From contig CAIYPA010000104.1 in NCBI GenBank assembly GCA_903927965.1, positions 1 through 64,000 on the forward strand: 64,000 nucleotides of DNA, written 5' to 3'. This DNA is from an uncultured Bacteroidia bacterium. Lineage in GTDB: Bacteria; Bacteroidota; Bacteroidia; Bacteroidales; Prolixibacteraceae. The position numbers were made by a program, and so were the translations under genes. The notes under the pieces are model-generated. The model was not told the DNA's origin. It saw only the letters and a program-made list of their open reading frames with translations, and made no database searches. Every line of letters begins with the position of its first letter. Position 1 is the stretch's first letter. Positions 9,109-17,317 of this stretch are shown here, in pieces.

Positions 9109-9563
9109 AAGCCGCTGTTATTTGCTTTACTTAAATTATTTTTTACAATGTCAAGAAGGGAAATAAACGCTGTTTTTTGCATTTCAGTTAGCCCTTCGTA
9201 AGCAATAATTGTTACTTCCTCCATTACTGCTTTAATTTCAGGTAGTTTTTCCTGAGCTTTATCAGTTAAGGTGAGACTATATTTTCTCCGATCAATGGAA
9301 TTTATGACCCGTTTTACATAACCTTTCCCTGTAAGGTAGTCAACAATCCGAACCACGCTCACCTTATCAATTTCCAGATAATCGGCCAACTCCTTTTGAG
9401 TTAGAAGCCCTCGGCCGCTATCAATCAATATCAGGGCATAGTAAGACCTTTCAATATCAAGGTTACCAAGCTTTTCATGAATCAGCTTTAAAAACAATTT
9501 TGCTGTCCTCGAAAATATCCTGCCCAAGGGTTGCGATAGTGAACCATGTGTAACGTCTTCCAT
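9105..9563 (-). CDS. MarR-family transcriptional regulator
   Basis: A 152-residue winged-helix regulator. The DNA-binding core LTQKELADYLEIDKVSVVRI and the wing KRVINSIDRRKYSLTLTDKA are the classic MarR pattern (helix-turn-helix plus the D-R wing). It is the first gene of the RND efflux operon and overlaps the adaptor gene by 4 nt. A 15-bp near-perfect palindrome lies just upstream, beside a -7-like element, which fits autorepression relieved by a small molecule. The ligand is unknown. Confidence 0.94.
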   Translation of the reverse strand: MEDVTHGSLSQPLGRIFSRTAKLFLKLIHEKLGNLDIERSYYALILIDSGRGLLTQKELADYLEIDKVSVVRIVDYLTGKGYVKRVINSIDRRKYSLTLTDKAQEKLPEIKAVMEEVTIIAYEGLTEMQKTAFISLLDIVKNNLSKANNSGL

Positions 9564-9571
9564 ATAGATTG

Positions 9572-9579
9572 CAAAGATA
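9572..9579 (-). promoter_or_regulatory. -7 promoter element of the marR-RND operon
   Basis: The minus strand reads TATCTTTG, a match to TAnnTTTG, 9 nt upstream of the marR ATG at 9561-9563. That spacing implies a very short leader. The palindrome at 9596-9610 covers the -33 position. Confidence 0.5.
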
Positions 9580-9595
9580 CAAGAAATATGAAATG

Positions 9596-9610
9596 GTTTA
9601 CATTGTCAAC
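9596..9610. promoter_or_regulatory. Candidate MarR operator
   Basis: GTTTACATTGTCAAC is a palindrome of the form GTTnACA-n-TGTnAAC with both arms perfect apart from the n positions. It sits 33-47 nt upstream of the marR start and overlaps the place where the -33 element should be, as expected for a repressor site. Confidence 0.55.
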
Positions 9611-9626
9611 TAATTTTCCTTACATA

Positions 9627-11720
9627 TCAATATGATTTGTGGGGAATTATAAAATAAAAACTGCTCCCTTTTCCCTTTTCACTTTCCACTCCAATTTCAC
9701 CACCGTGTAAATCGATAAACTCTTTACACAGCAATAACCCTAAGCCTGTACCCATCTCTTGCTGGGTCCCAGTTGTTGTATGGCTTTTGTCGATCCGGAA
9801 CAGTTTTTCCTGATCCTTTTTATCAATCCCAACGCCATTATCTGATACAGATACCGTGAAACCTTTTTGCGAATGATCCAATTTAATAGAGATCTGCCCC
9901 CCATAGTTTGTGAATTTGATAGAATTGGAGAGGAGGTTCCGCAATATGGTACCAATCATTGCTTTATCAGCAGTAACAAGCGCATGATGCGGTAGCTCCC
10001 TTGTTACTGTGATTGATTTTTGCCTGGCGGAATCGTCCGAAAAAAGGGTGATTTCGTTTATCAATGAAACAAGATCAAACTGTAAAGGATCAAAATTCAA
10101 TCTTCCGGTTTGGGCCCTTGACCATTCCAATAAATTGGATAATAACGACATCGCCCTTTGAGATGAGCTTTGAATTATTTCTGCATATTCTTCGACGCCT
10201 TCATAATCTTTTTCTCTGACCTGATCGGCCAGAATATCACTAAAGCCGATTATCGCATTGAAGGGGTTTTTTAGATCATGGGCAATAATGGAGAAAAATT
10301 TATCTTTTGTGGCATTCAATTCACGCAAACGGATTTCATTTGATTTTAACAATTCCTCGTTACCCTTTTGGATGGTAATGTCTTTTGATACTCCAAAAGT
10401 TCCTGTTATCTGACCTTTGTAATCAAAAAGTGGCATTTTTGAAGTTGAGAGCCAGATTAATGTACCATCTAGCCTGATGGCCTTTTCCTGACGGTCTTTG
10501 ATAGACAAGCCTGTTTGCATGATCTCACGTTCGTCCTGTAACGCTTTAAGTGCATGGTCCTCAGTAAAAAAATCCCTATCGCTCTTCCCTATCGCCTCAA
10601 TTGGATCATTAAGTCCAAAAGATCCTGCATGTGATTTGTTGATCCTGATAAACCTGCTTTCTTTATCTTTAAAATAGATATGATCGGGAATACGATCCAT
10701 TAAAAGGTTAAAAAGGTGATATTCATAGTTTAACCTCTCCTTTGCATCGGAACTTATCTGAATTTCCTTTTCCAGCTCGTTTTTTTGAAGGTTGAATTTC
10801 TTAATCAGATTCGCAATTTCACCAAACTCGTTTTTTAATCCTATCAAATGACCGATTGCTTCAGGTTTATTCTCTTTTAAGCTTACCGTTATCTCATTTA
10901 ATGGATTTGTGAGCCATCGGTTAATAATGATTAAAATAAAGAATATCAAAACTATTAGGGTAATGAATGCTGCAATTGCGGTATATTTTAACTTTTGTAA
11001 TTCCAAAAACAGTTGATACTTTTTATAGAATTTGAATACAGCAATTTCATTACCGGAATTGTCCTTAATAGGGTGCAAAATTGTTTCTGATTGAATCTCT
11101 CCTGATGTTCCGGTATTGCTGTTAGGTGGCATTATGATGAGATTAAAACCCGTAGCATCCTCGATTTCAGCAATGTATTCTTTATCCCAATGTTTGGCAG
11201 TAATTAAATAACCTCTTTCCTTAACATCTTTATCAATTGTATTGGAAGGAACGATTACCGATCCGAAGATTTCGAAAAGTTGCCCGTTCGAATATTGGAA
11301 AGTATGCAGGCTTCTTTGGTCTGAAAGGAAATCCTTTGTTGTTCCCATTTCCAAATTAAGTTGGGGTGATCCGGCTTGGGTTGACGAAAAAACCAACAAC
11401 CCGTTTTGATCGTATATATACAAACATGTAAAACCAAAGGTCAGGTTTGTAAGGCCAAGATTTTTGTTTACCCAAACCGAATCTTTTGTGACCATGTACT
11501 CGACCAACTCGTCCCAAACGGCATTATCAACGGTAGGCTGCAAGAAACTTTCATTCTTGAATTCGAGGACTTTATCAATGATCTGTTGGTCGCTAGCCAA
11601 TTTCGATTGAAAATAGAGGTTGTACTCCTGCTGTTTGATGTATTGGTATGAGGCAATAAAAATCGTCAATACCGTAAAAATCGATATCATCAGGACGGAT
11701 ACTTTTGTGCTTATCTTCAT
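9627..11720 (-). CDS. Membrane sensor histidine kinase, CHASE4-HAMP-PAS-HisKA-HATPase
   Basis: A 697-residue sensor kinase. Predicted order: membrane helix near residues 8-28 (VLMISIFTVLTIFIASYQYI), periplasmic CHASE4-type domain to about 235 (VDNAVWDELVEYMVTKD is typical), second helix near 265-290 (FITLIVLIFFILIIINRW), a HAMP-like linker, one PAS domain (~345-455), HisKA with [19 protein letters not shown] carrying the phospho-accepting His, then HATPase with NLLSNSIKFTN and [12 protein letters not shown]. The ATG at 11718-11720 is chosen because it lies 1 nt from the stop of the upstream kinase gene and begins directly with the membrane helix; a longer frame to 11924 would run deep into that gene. 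No response regulator gene is adjacent, so the partner is unknown. Confidence 0.93.
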   Translation of the reverse strand: MKISTKVSVLMISIFTVLTIFIASYQYIKQQEYNLYFQSKLASDQQIIDKVLEFKNESFLQPTVDNAVWDELVEYMVTKDSVWVNKNLGLTNLTFGFTCLYIYDQNGLLVFSSTQAGSPQLNLEMGTTKDFLSDQRSLHTFQYSNGQLFEIFGSVIVPSNTIDKDVKERGYLITAKHWDKEYIAEIEDATGFNLIIMPPNSNTGTSGEIQSETILHPIKDNSGNEIAVFKFYKKYQLFLELQKLKYTAIAAFITLIVLIFFILIIINRWLTNPLNEITVSLKENKPEAIGHLIGLKNEFGEIANLIKKFNLQKNELEKEIQISSDAKERLNYEYHLFNLLMDRIPDHIYFKDKESRFIRINKSHAGSFGLNDPIEAIGKSDRDFFTEDHALKALQDEREIMQTGLSIKDRQEKAIRLDGTLIWLSTSKMPLFDYKGQITGTFGVSKDITIQKGNEELLKSNEIRLRELNATKDKFFSIIAHDLKNPFNAIIGFSDILADQVREKDYEGVEEYAEIIQSSSQRAMSLLSNLLEWSRAQTGRLNFDPLQFDLVSLINEITLFSDDSARQKSITVTRELPHHALVTADKAMIGTILRNLLSNSIKFTNYGGQISIKLDHSQKGFTVSVSDNGVGIDKKDQEKLFRIDKSHTTTGTQQEMGTGLGLLLCKEFIDLHGGEIGVESEKGKGSSFYFIIPHKSY

Positions 11721-11721
11721 T

Positions 11722-14700
11722 TTATTTGGGGATAGTGAAAATAAATGAGCTCCCTTTTCCCAGTTGGCTTTCAACCCATATTTTACCATCATGTTTTTCG
11801 ACAAATTCTTTACAGAGCAATAGCCCCAAGCCCGTTCCTTTTTCCTTGCTTGTACCCATTGTCGAGTAACTTTCGTCGATGCGCCATAATTTGGGGATCG
11901 CTTCGGGACGGATACCGACACCATGATCGGTAATGATCAATTTAATTTCTTCCTTTGAATTTTCTGCCGATATTTCAATTTGCCCTCCTGGGTAGGAAAA
12001 TTTTATCGCATTGGAAATCAGATTTCGTAATATAGTGCTAATCATGTCTTTATCGGCATAAGCTATAAGACTGTTTGGCAAATTCCTCATAATAGTAACC
12101 GGTTTTTGCAAGGCCGAATCGTTTGCCATTTCCAATACTTCATTGACAACAGCTATCATTTCGAGGTAATCAGGATTAAACCCAATCCTGCCGGTTTGCG
12201 ACCTGGACCATTCCAATAAATTGACCAATAATGACATAGCCCGCTGTGATGAATTCTGGATTATACCGGTAAATTCTTCAACCGATTCATAGTTTTTCTT
12301 GAGGATCTGGGCGGCCATAAGGTTGCAGAAACCAATGATCGCATTGAATGGGTTTTTCAGGTCATGGGCTATTATAGAGAAAAATTTATCTTTTGCTGCA
12401 TTCGTTTCATTGAGTTGATGGTTTAGCATTACCATTTTTTCTTCTGCTAGTTTCCGCTCGGTAATATCACTATGCGTTCCTGCCATCCAAAGAGGCTCAC
12501 CATTCTTGGTCCAGTGGATCACCTTGCCGCGGTCCTGCACCCAAACCCATTCATTGTTATGGTGCTTCATCCGACATTCTATATCGTAGTTCGGCAATTG
12601 TTTTGAGAAAACGAGTTTCAAGCATTCGTCTGATTTTTTAAGATCTTCGGGATGGACCAACCCAATCCAGGTATTGATGCTGATTGGCTCAAGTTCCGCA
12701 AGGGCATAACCAACAATTTCTGCCCATCGTTCATTAAAAATGGTTTCGCCTGTTTGCACATTCCATTCCCACGTCCCTACATTCGTTCCTTCAATCACAT
12801 TACTCAGGCGTGCTTCACTTTCCCGAAGGGCATCCTCCGCCTTTTTACGCTCTGTAATGTCCCGGACATTGAGGACCACGGATTTCAGGTATGGATTGTT
12901 CAATTGATTCGAACCAATTGATTCAAGATAGACCCAACCCCCGTTTTTATGTCTATGCCTATATTGTGAGCCGCCAAATCCCCTTAACAATCCATTCTGA
13001 TAGGCTTCTATTACCCTTTGTTGATCTCCCGGATGAACCATCAATTGTATAGAATTTATATTCATCAATTCTTCAGAACGATAACCGAGAATTCTTTCGC
13101 AAGAGTCACTCACAAAACGGGTAATCCCATCAGCATCCATTAAAACAATCATATCAAATGAATTCTCAATCAAATGCCTATATTTTTCTTCACTTGCCTT
13201 GAGCAATTCTTCGGCAGCCTTTTCGCGGGTAATGTCACGCGCTGCACCGATAATCTGTTTAGCCTTGCCCTTATCGTCCCTTAAAAAGATTTTGTCCCTG
13301 CTGTGAAAAATAACCCATGAACCATTGGCGTGCTTCATACGGTAAACAGCCTCAAATATTTCGTCATCGGAAGCCAAACTAAGTCGGTTGTGATGCCCAA
13401 TCACAAGGTTGACATCATCAGGATGCAACAGATTATTAAAAAACTCGTTGCGCTGGTTGAATATATATTCTGGGGTATAACCCAAAATCTGGTTCATGAC
13501 AGAGTTGCAATAGACATTGCGTTTCTCCGAAATATCATAAATGTAGATCAGGTTAGGCGTAGTATCCAAGATATTTTGAGTCAAATTCTGACTTTGGCGT
13601 AAAGCCTCTTCGGCCCTTTTCCTGTCTGTGATGTCAGTTACCTGAGAAAGGATACATTTCTGCCCTTCCATTTCGATTATTTCTGCTGATAAAAGAACAT
13701 CTCGGATATCGCCATATTTAGACTTCACTTTCGATTCATAATTCTGTACCTGACCTTCATTAACGATAATTGCCAGCATTTCATCCCGGGAGGAGGGATA
13801 AACAAAAATGTTAAGGTCATTGGGTGTATGGCCTACAGCTTCATCCCGTTCCCAACCCAATACTTCGGTAAATTTACTATTGACATCAATGTATATTCCT
13901 CCAGAATAGGTTGATATCCCGACAATGCCAGGATGAGATTTAAATGCCTTCCTGAACTTTTCTTCCGAAAGGCTTAAAACTTCTTCTGCATGTTTGTGTT
14001 GGGTAATATCTTTTGAAATACAGATGACCGATATTACTTTATTAGACTCATTGAATATGGGTTTGACAGTCGTGAGGTAGTAATGATCTCCCTTGGGAAG
14101 TGGGACACGAACCTGAATTTCTTTGGTCAGTCCATTTTCAAATACCCACTTAACTGCGGCAAAACGTTTCTCTGCTTCTTCGTGTGGAAACACATCCCAT
14201 ATCCTTCTACCGATAATATCTTCCTGATTTTTCCCAACCCCATTTGCAAAAGCCTTATTTACATAAATGTACTGGCCATCGGGGTAAAAAGTAAAGATCG
14301 GATCACTGGACTCATCCAAAAGTATTCGGTACTTTTCCTCAGTGATCCGCAATGCCACCTCAGCCTTTCTTCTTTCAGTTATATCAATAGCAGTTAACAA
14401 ACATTTGGACGGATCGTCAGAAATGACACCTTCAAGGTGAATAAATGAATGGTCATTCCTCGGAACAACCATTTCGACTTCACAAACCTGTTTCACTTTT
14501 GTTTCAAAAGTCTTAATTATGAAATCATTGAAAACTGATTGTGATTCAGATTCAAGAAAATAGTTAAAATTCCGTTTAAACAATAAAAACCGCTCCTGAC
14601 CCAGCAATTTGGCACCACTTAGGTTAAGTTCAGATATGATCCCAAATGAATCGATCGTAAAATAACCGGAAGGGGCAAAATCATAAAGATTGATAAATTT

Positions 14701-14874
14701 CTCATTGGCGGATTCGACTTTCTCCCTTGCATACCGCAACTCCCTGTTCTGTAATTCCAGCTCAATCTGGTGGTTTTCCAGATCTTTAATAAGTTTTATA
14801 GTATCTTCATTACTCAACAGATGATTATTCTGATCTTTTACAGGCTGCATAAATTTGGAAGTTTGCTTGTCCAT
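11722..14874 (-). CDS. Cytoplasmic multi-PAS sensor histidine kinase (six PAS domains)
   Basis: A 1050-residue soluble kinase. After a coiled-coil start (HQIELELQNRELRYAREK) come six PAS/PAC units of about 125 residues, each closing with a D-I-T-x-R/K-K-x-A-E-E type linker (DITERRKAE, DITQHKHAEE, DITDRKRAEEAL, DITREKAAEELL, DITERKKAEDAL, DITERKLAEEKM). HisKA ([19 protein letters not shown]) and HATPase ([26 protein letters not shown]) follow. No membrane segment is visible. The ATG at 14872-14874 (MDKQTSK) with GGAAA just upstream is preferred over a TTG at 14901. It is followed 1 nt later by a membrane kinase whose HisKA is nearly the same, suggesting duplication of the kinase core. No receiver protein is nearby. 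Confidence 0.93.
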   Translation of the reverse strand: MDKQTSKFMQPVKDQNNHLLSNEDTIKLIKDLENHQIELELQNRELRYAREKVESANEKFINLYDFAPSGYFTIDSFGIISELNLSGAKLLGQERFLLFKRNFNYFLESESQSVFNDFIIKTFETKVKQVCEVEMVVPRNDHSFIHLEGVISDDPSKCLLTAIDITERRKAEVALRITEEKYRILLDESSDPIFTFYPDGQYIYVNKAFANGVGKNQEDIIGRRIWDVFPHEEAEKRFAAVKWVFENGLTKEIQVRVPLPKGDHYYLTTVKPIFNESNKVISVICISKDITQHKHAEEVLSLSEEKFRKAFKSHPGIVGISTYSGGIYIDVNSKFTEVLGWERDEAVGHTPNDLNIFVYPSSRDEMLAIIVNEGQVQNYESKVKSKYGDIRDVLLSAEIIEMEGQKCILSQVTDITDRKRAEEALRQSQNLTQNILDTTPNLIYIYDISEKRNVYCNSVMNQILGYTPEYIFNQRNEFFNNLLHPDDVNLVIGHHNRLSLASDDEIFEAVYRMKHANGSWVIFHSRDKIFLRDDKGKAKQIIGAARDITREKAAEELLKASEEKYRHLIENSFDMIVLMDADGITRFVSDSCERILGYRSEELMNINSIQLMVHPGDQQRVIEAYQNGLLRGFGGSQYRHRHKNGGWVYLESIGSNQLNNPYLKSVVLNVRDITERKKAEDALRESEARLSNVIEGTNVGTWEWNVQTGETIFNERWAEIVGYALAELEPISINTWIGLVHPEDLKKSDECLKLVFSKQLPNYDIECRMKHHNNEWVWVQDRGKVIHWTKNGEPLWMAGTHSDITERKLAEEKMVMLNHQLNETNAAKDKFFSIIAHDLKNPFNAIIGFCNLMAAQILKKNYESVEEFTGIIQNSSQRAMSLLVNLLEWSRSQTGRIGFNPDYLEMIAVVNEVLEMANDSALQKPVTIMRNLPNSLIAYADKDMISTILRNLISNAIKFSYPGGQIEISAENSKEEIKLIITDHGVGIRPEAIPKLWRIDESYSTMGTSKEKGTGLGLLLCKEFVEKHDGKIWVESQLGKGSSFIFTIPK

Positions 14875-15003
14875 TTTCCGACTTATTCTTAAAACACACA
14901 ATTCCTAAAACAGGTTCAACTGAATCAGGGAAATCATAAACAAATTATGGGTCATATTTCAGTTACTGACCAGGATGGCCAAAATTTGGCATCTATATCA
15001 TTT

Positions 15004-17310
15004 CTAATGATCTACGCCCCAATCAACATTTGGTTTGCTGCCCATTTCCAATTCAAGGGAACCCCCACGGGAAATTTGCTGATGGGTAAGCCAGCAATTT
15101 TTCCAGGGTTTCCCATTCAACCTCGCCGATTGGATGTAACAATTTAGCTGTGAATTGTTTTTGGCAATAATCGCAAATGTTTTTCCTTTAGAATAGTTGG
15201 GATCAAGATTAAATTCAATCTTGTCGAAGACAGGACTGGTTATTTCGTAACGGGTATCGCCCGGACAAACCGGATGGATGCCACTCGCTGCCAAAACGTA
15301 CCATGCCGACATCTGCCCTACATCTTCATTTCCAACCAGGCCTTCCACCTTGTTGTGATATGCCCTGCGGCAGATTTCCCTTGTCCAGTATTGGGTCCGC
15401 CATGGAGCCCCCAAACGATTAAACAGGAATGGGACATGATGCACAGGTTCATTGGCATGATTGTAATAATCGTTCCAGAACATATCTTCAGGCATCAGTG
15501 TAAAAAATAGCTCCAAATCTGCAAGTGTTTTCTTCCTGCCTCCAAGTAATTCTGTCAATCCCGGAACATCATGTGGGACAAACCACCCTTGTTGATAAGG
15601 GTTGCTTTCCACACAACCGTAATTCTGGGTAAGGCGGCCATCCTTTGGCCAATCCATCCATGTTCCATTCTTCTTGCGTGGTCGGAACCATTGAACTGAA
15701 GGGTCGAAGACATTCTTGTAACTCTTTGAACGATTGAGGTATCTGGCAGCATCCTCCTTTTTTCCCAAACTATCTGCAAAAATCGAAAGGCACCATTCAA
15801 AGTAAGCATGTTCCAAAGTTGACGAAATGGAATAGGAATGTCCCAGGTCGCCATTTCCAAACCTTTCACAACTATTTTTCGCCAATTGGTACCCTTTCAC
15901 AACATCAAAGTTTCGGATCCCCTTGTTGTAGGCATCCACCATTACCGAGACAGCAGGATTGCCTATCATGCATCCGCTATAGGAATTCAGGAATTCCCAT
16001 CGTTCCAGATAATCGTTGCCGGTTTCACCAGCCAAAGTAATCAGTGAGTTGACCATATCATTCACCACGGCGGGGTTGATAATCGTCTGCAACGGGAATT
16101 GGCTCCTGAAAACGTCCCATCCACTAAAAATAGTCCGTTTAACAAACTTGCTGGATTGGTGTATTTTACCATCGCCACCGAGGTAATTTCCATCGATGTC
16201 TGAAAAGCACCGTGGATCGATCATCGTATGGTACAAAGCGGTATAAAAAATTGTTTTCTCCTCCTCGCTCCCACCTTGAACCGTTATTTTCCTTAAGGCT
16301 TCCTCCCAAAGTTTAAAAGCGTTTGCTTTAACACGGTTAAAGTCAAAGTCACTGATTTCTGAAAACAGGTTGATTTTGGCACCTTCGATGCTTACAAAGG
16401 AGATCCCACTCTTCAGCATGACTTTTTCGTCACTTTCGGTTTTGAATTCGGTAAAAAAGCCAAGGTGTTTGCCTTGTTTCTCGCGGCACGACCTTTCAAT
16501 CAGCGACTTTGAAATGAATTGCTGGTATTTTTCGCTCGCCACATCATTGTTTTTACGCGACCATTCTGATGGAATTTCTGCACTCCAGACACCGAAATTT
16601 TCGATTGGTTTGCTGAACTGGGCATAAAAATAAACCGTATAGTTGGGTTTTCCTCCGCCATCGCCCCAACCCCCACCTGCGGCAGTACATTTCATCCAGC
16701 CTTGAATCGTATGATTGTCAATAACTTTGATGTACTGCTCTACGGATGTTCCCCCTACCCTTCTGGCCAGGTCGATCTGTATCCGTGATTTATCATTTTT
16801 GGGAAATGTAAAAGCCAAAATTCCGCTGTGCGGGGCGGCTGTTGCCTCAGCCCTGATCTGGTAATCGGTCAGAGTAGCTGCATAATAACCTGCGGATGCA
16901 ATTTCATCTTCTTTGGAATATCGGGAGCGATATCCTTCCCCAGGATGGTCACTTCGTCCGGCAAAGGTCTTTAATTCGCCCGTGGTTGGCATAACCAGAA
17001 AATTCCCAAGGTCGCCGTACCAGCCAATTCCGCTCATTTGAGTAAAAGCAAAACCCTCGATAGAAGTGTGTTCATAGCTGTAACCGGGACCATTGTCACC
17101 ACCGGTTATCGTATTTGGGCTTACCTGCACCAAACCAAACGGCGTGGCAGCCCCTGGAAATGTCTTTCCCAAACCATGTGTCGCACCAGCCTTTTCAACA
17201 TTTGTGCTTGCCCCGATAAACGGGTTTACATATTGAGCCGGCGATTTCTGTGCAAAAACATACCCATTAAAAACTAGAGTAAAGAATACCAACAGACATT
17301 TTAACTTCAT
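15004..17310 (-). CDS. Glycoside hydrolase family 92 alpha-mannosidase, exported
   Basis: A 768-residue exported enzyme of family GH92, calcium-dependent exo-alpha-mannosidases that trim mannose from N-glycans or yeast mannan. Signal peptide MKLKCLLVFFTLVFNGYVFAQ is followed directly by the family opening QYVNPFIGAS. Other hallmarks are GNEDVGQMSAWYVLAASGI, which carries the conserved catalytic-region acidic residues, and FSGWDVFRSQFPL in the (alpha/alpha)6 barrel. The length is typical. The ATG at 17308-17310 lies 7 nt after the stop of the upstream gene in the same direction, so the two form an operon. No SusC/SusD pair is seen, so the linkage position is not predictable from context. Confidence 0.95.
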   Translation of the reverse strand: MKLKCLLVFFTLVFNGYVFAQKSPAQYVNPFIGASTNVEKAGATHGLGKTFPGAATPFGLVQVSPNTITGGDNGPGYSYEHTSIEGFAFTQMSGIGWYGDLGNFLVMPTTGELKTFAGRSDHPGEGYRSRYSKEDEIASAGYYAATLTDYQIRAEATAAPHSGILAFTFPKNDKSRIQIDLARRVGGTSVEQYIKVIDNHTIQGWMKCTAAGGGWGDGGGKPNYTVYFYAQFSKPIENFGVWSAEIPSEWSRKNNDVASEKYQQFISKSLIERSCREKQGKHLGFFTEFKTESDEKVMLKSGISFVSIEGAKINLFSEISDFDFNRVKANAFKLWEEALRKITVQGGSEEEKTIFYTALYHTMIDPRCFSDIDGNYLGGDGKIHQSSKFVKRTIFSGWDVFRSQFPLQTIINPAVVNDMVNSLITLAGETGNDYLERWEFLNSYSGCMIGNPAVSVMVDAYNKGIRNFDVVKGYQLAKNSCERFGNGDLGHSYSISSTLEHAYFEWCLSIFADSLGKKEDAARYLNRSKSYKNVFDPSVQWFRPRKKNGTWMDWPKDGRLTQNYGCVESNPYQQGWFVPHDVPGLTELLGGRKKTLADLELFFTLMPEDMFWNDYYNHANEPVHHVPFLFNRLGAPWRTQYWTREICRRAYHNKVEGLVGNEDVGQMSAWYVLAASGIHPVCPGDTRYEITSPVFDKIEFNLDPNYSKGKTFAIIAKNNSQLNCYIQSARLNGKPWKNCWLTHQQISRGGSLELEMGSKPNVDWGVDH

Positions 17311-17317
17311 ATTTCAA

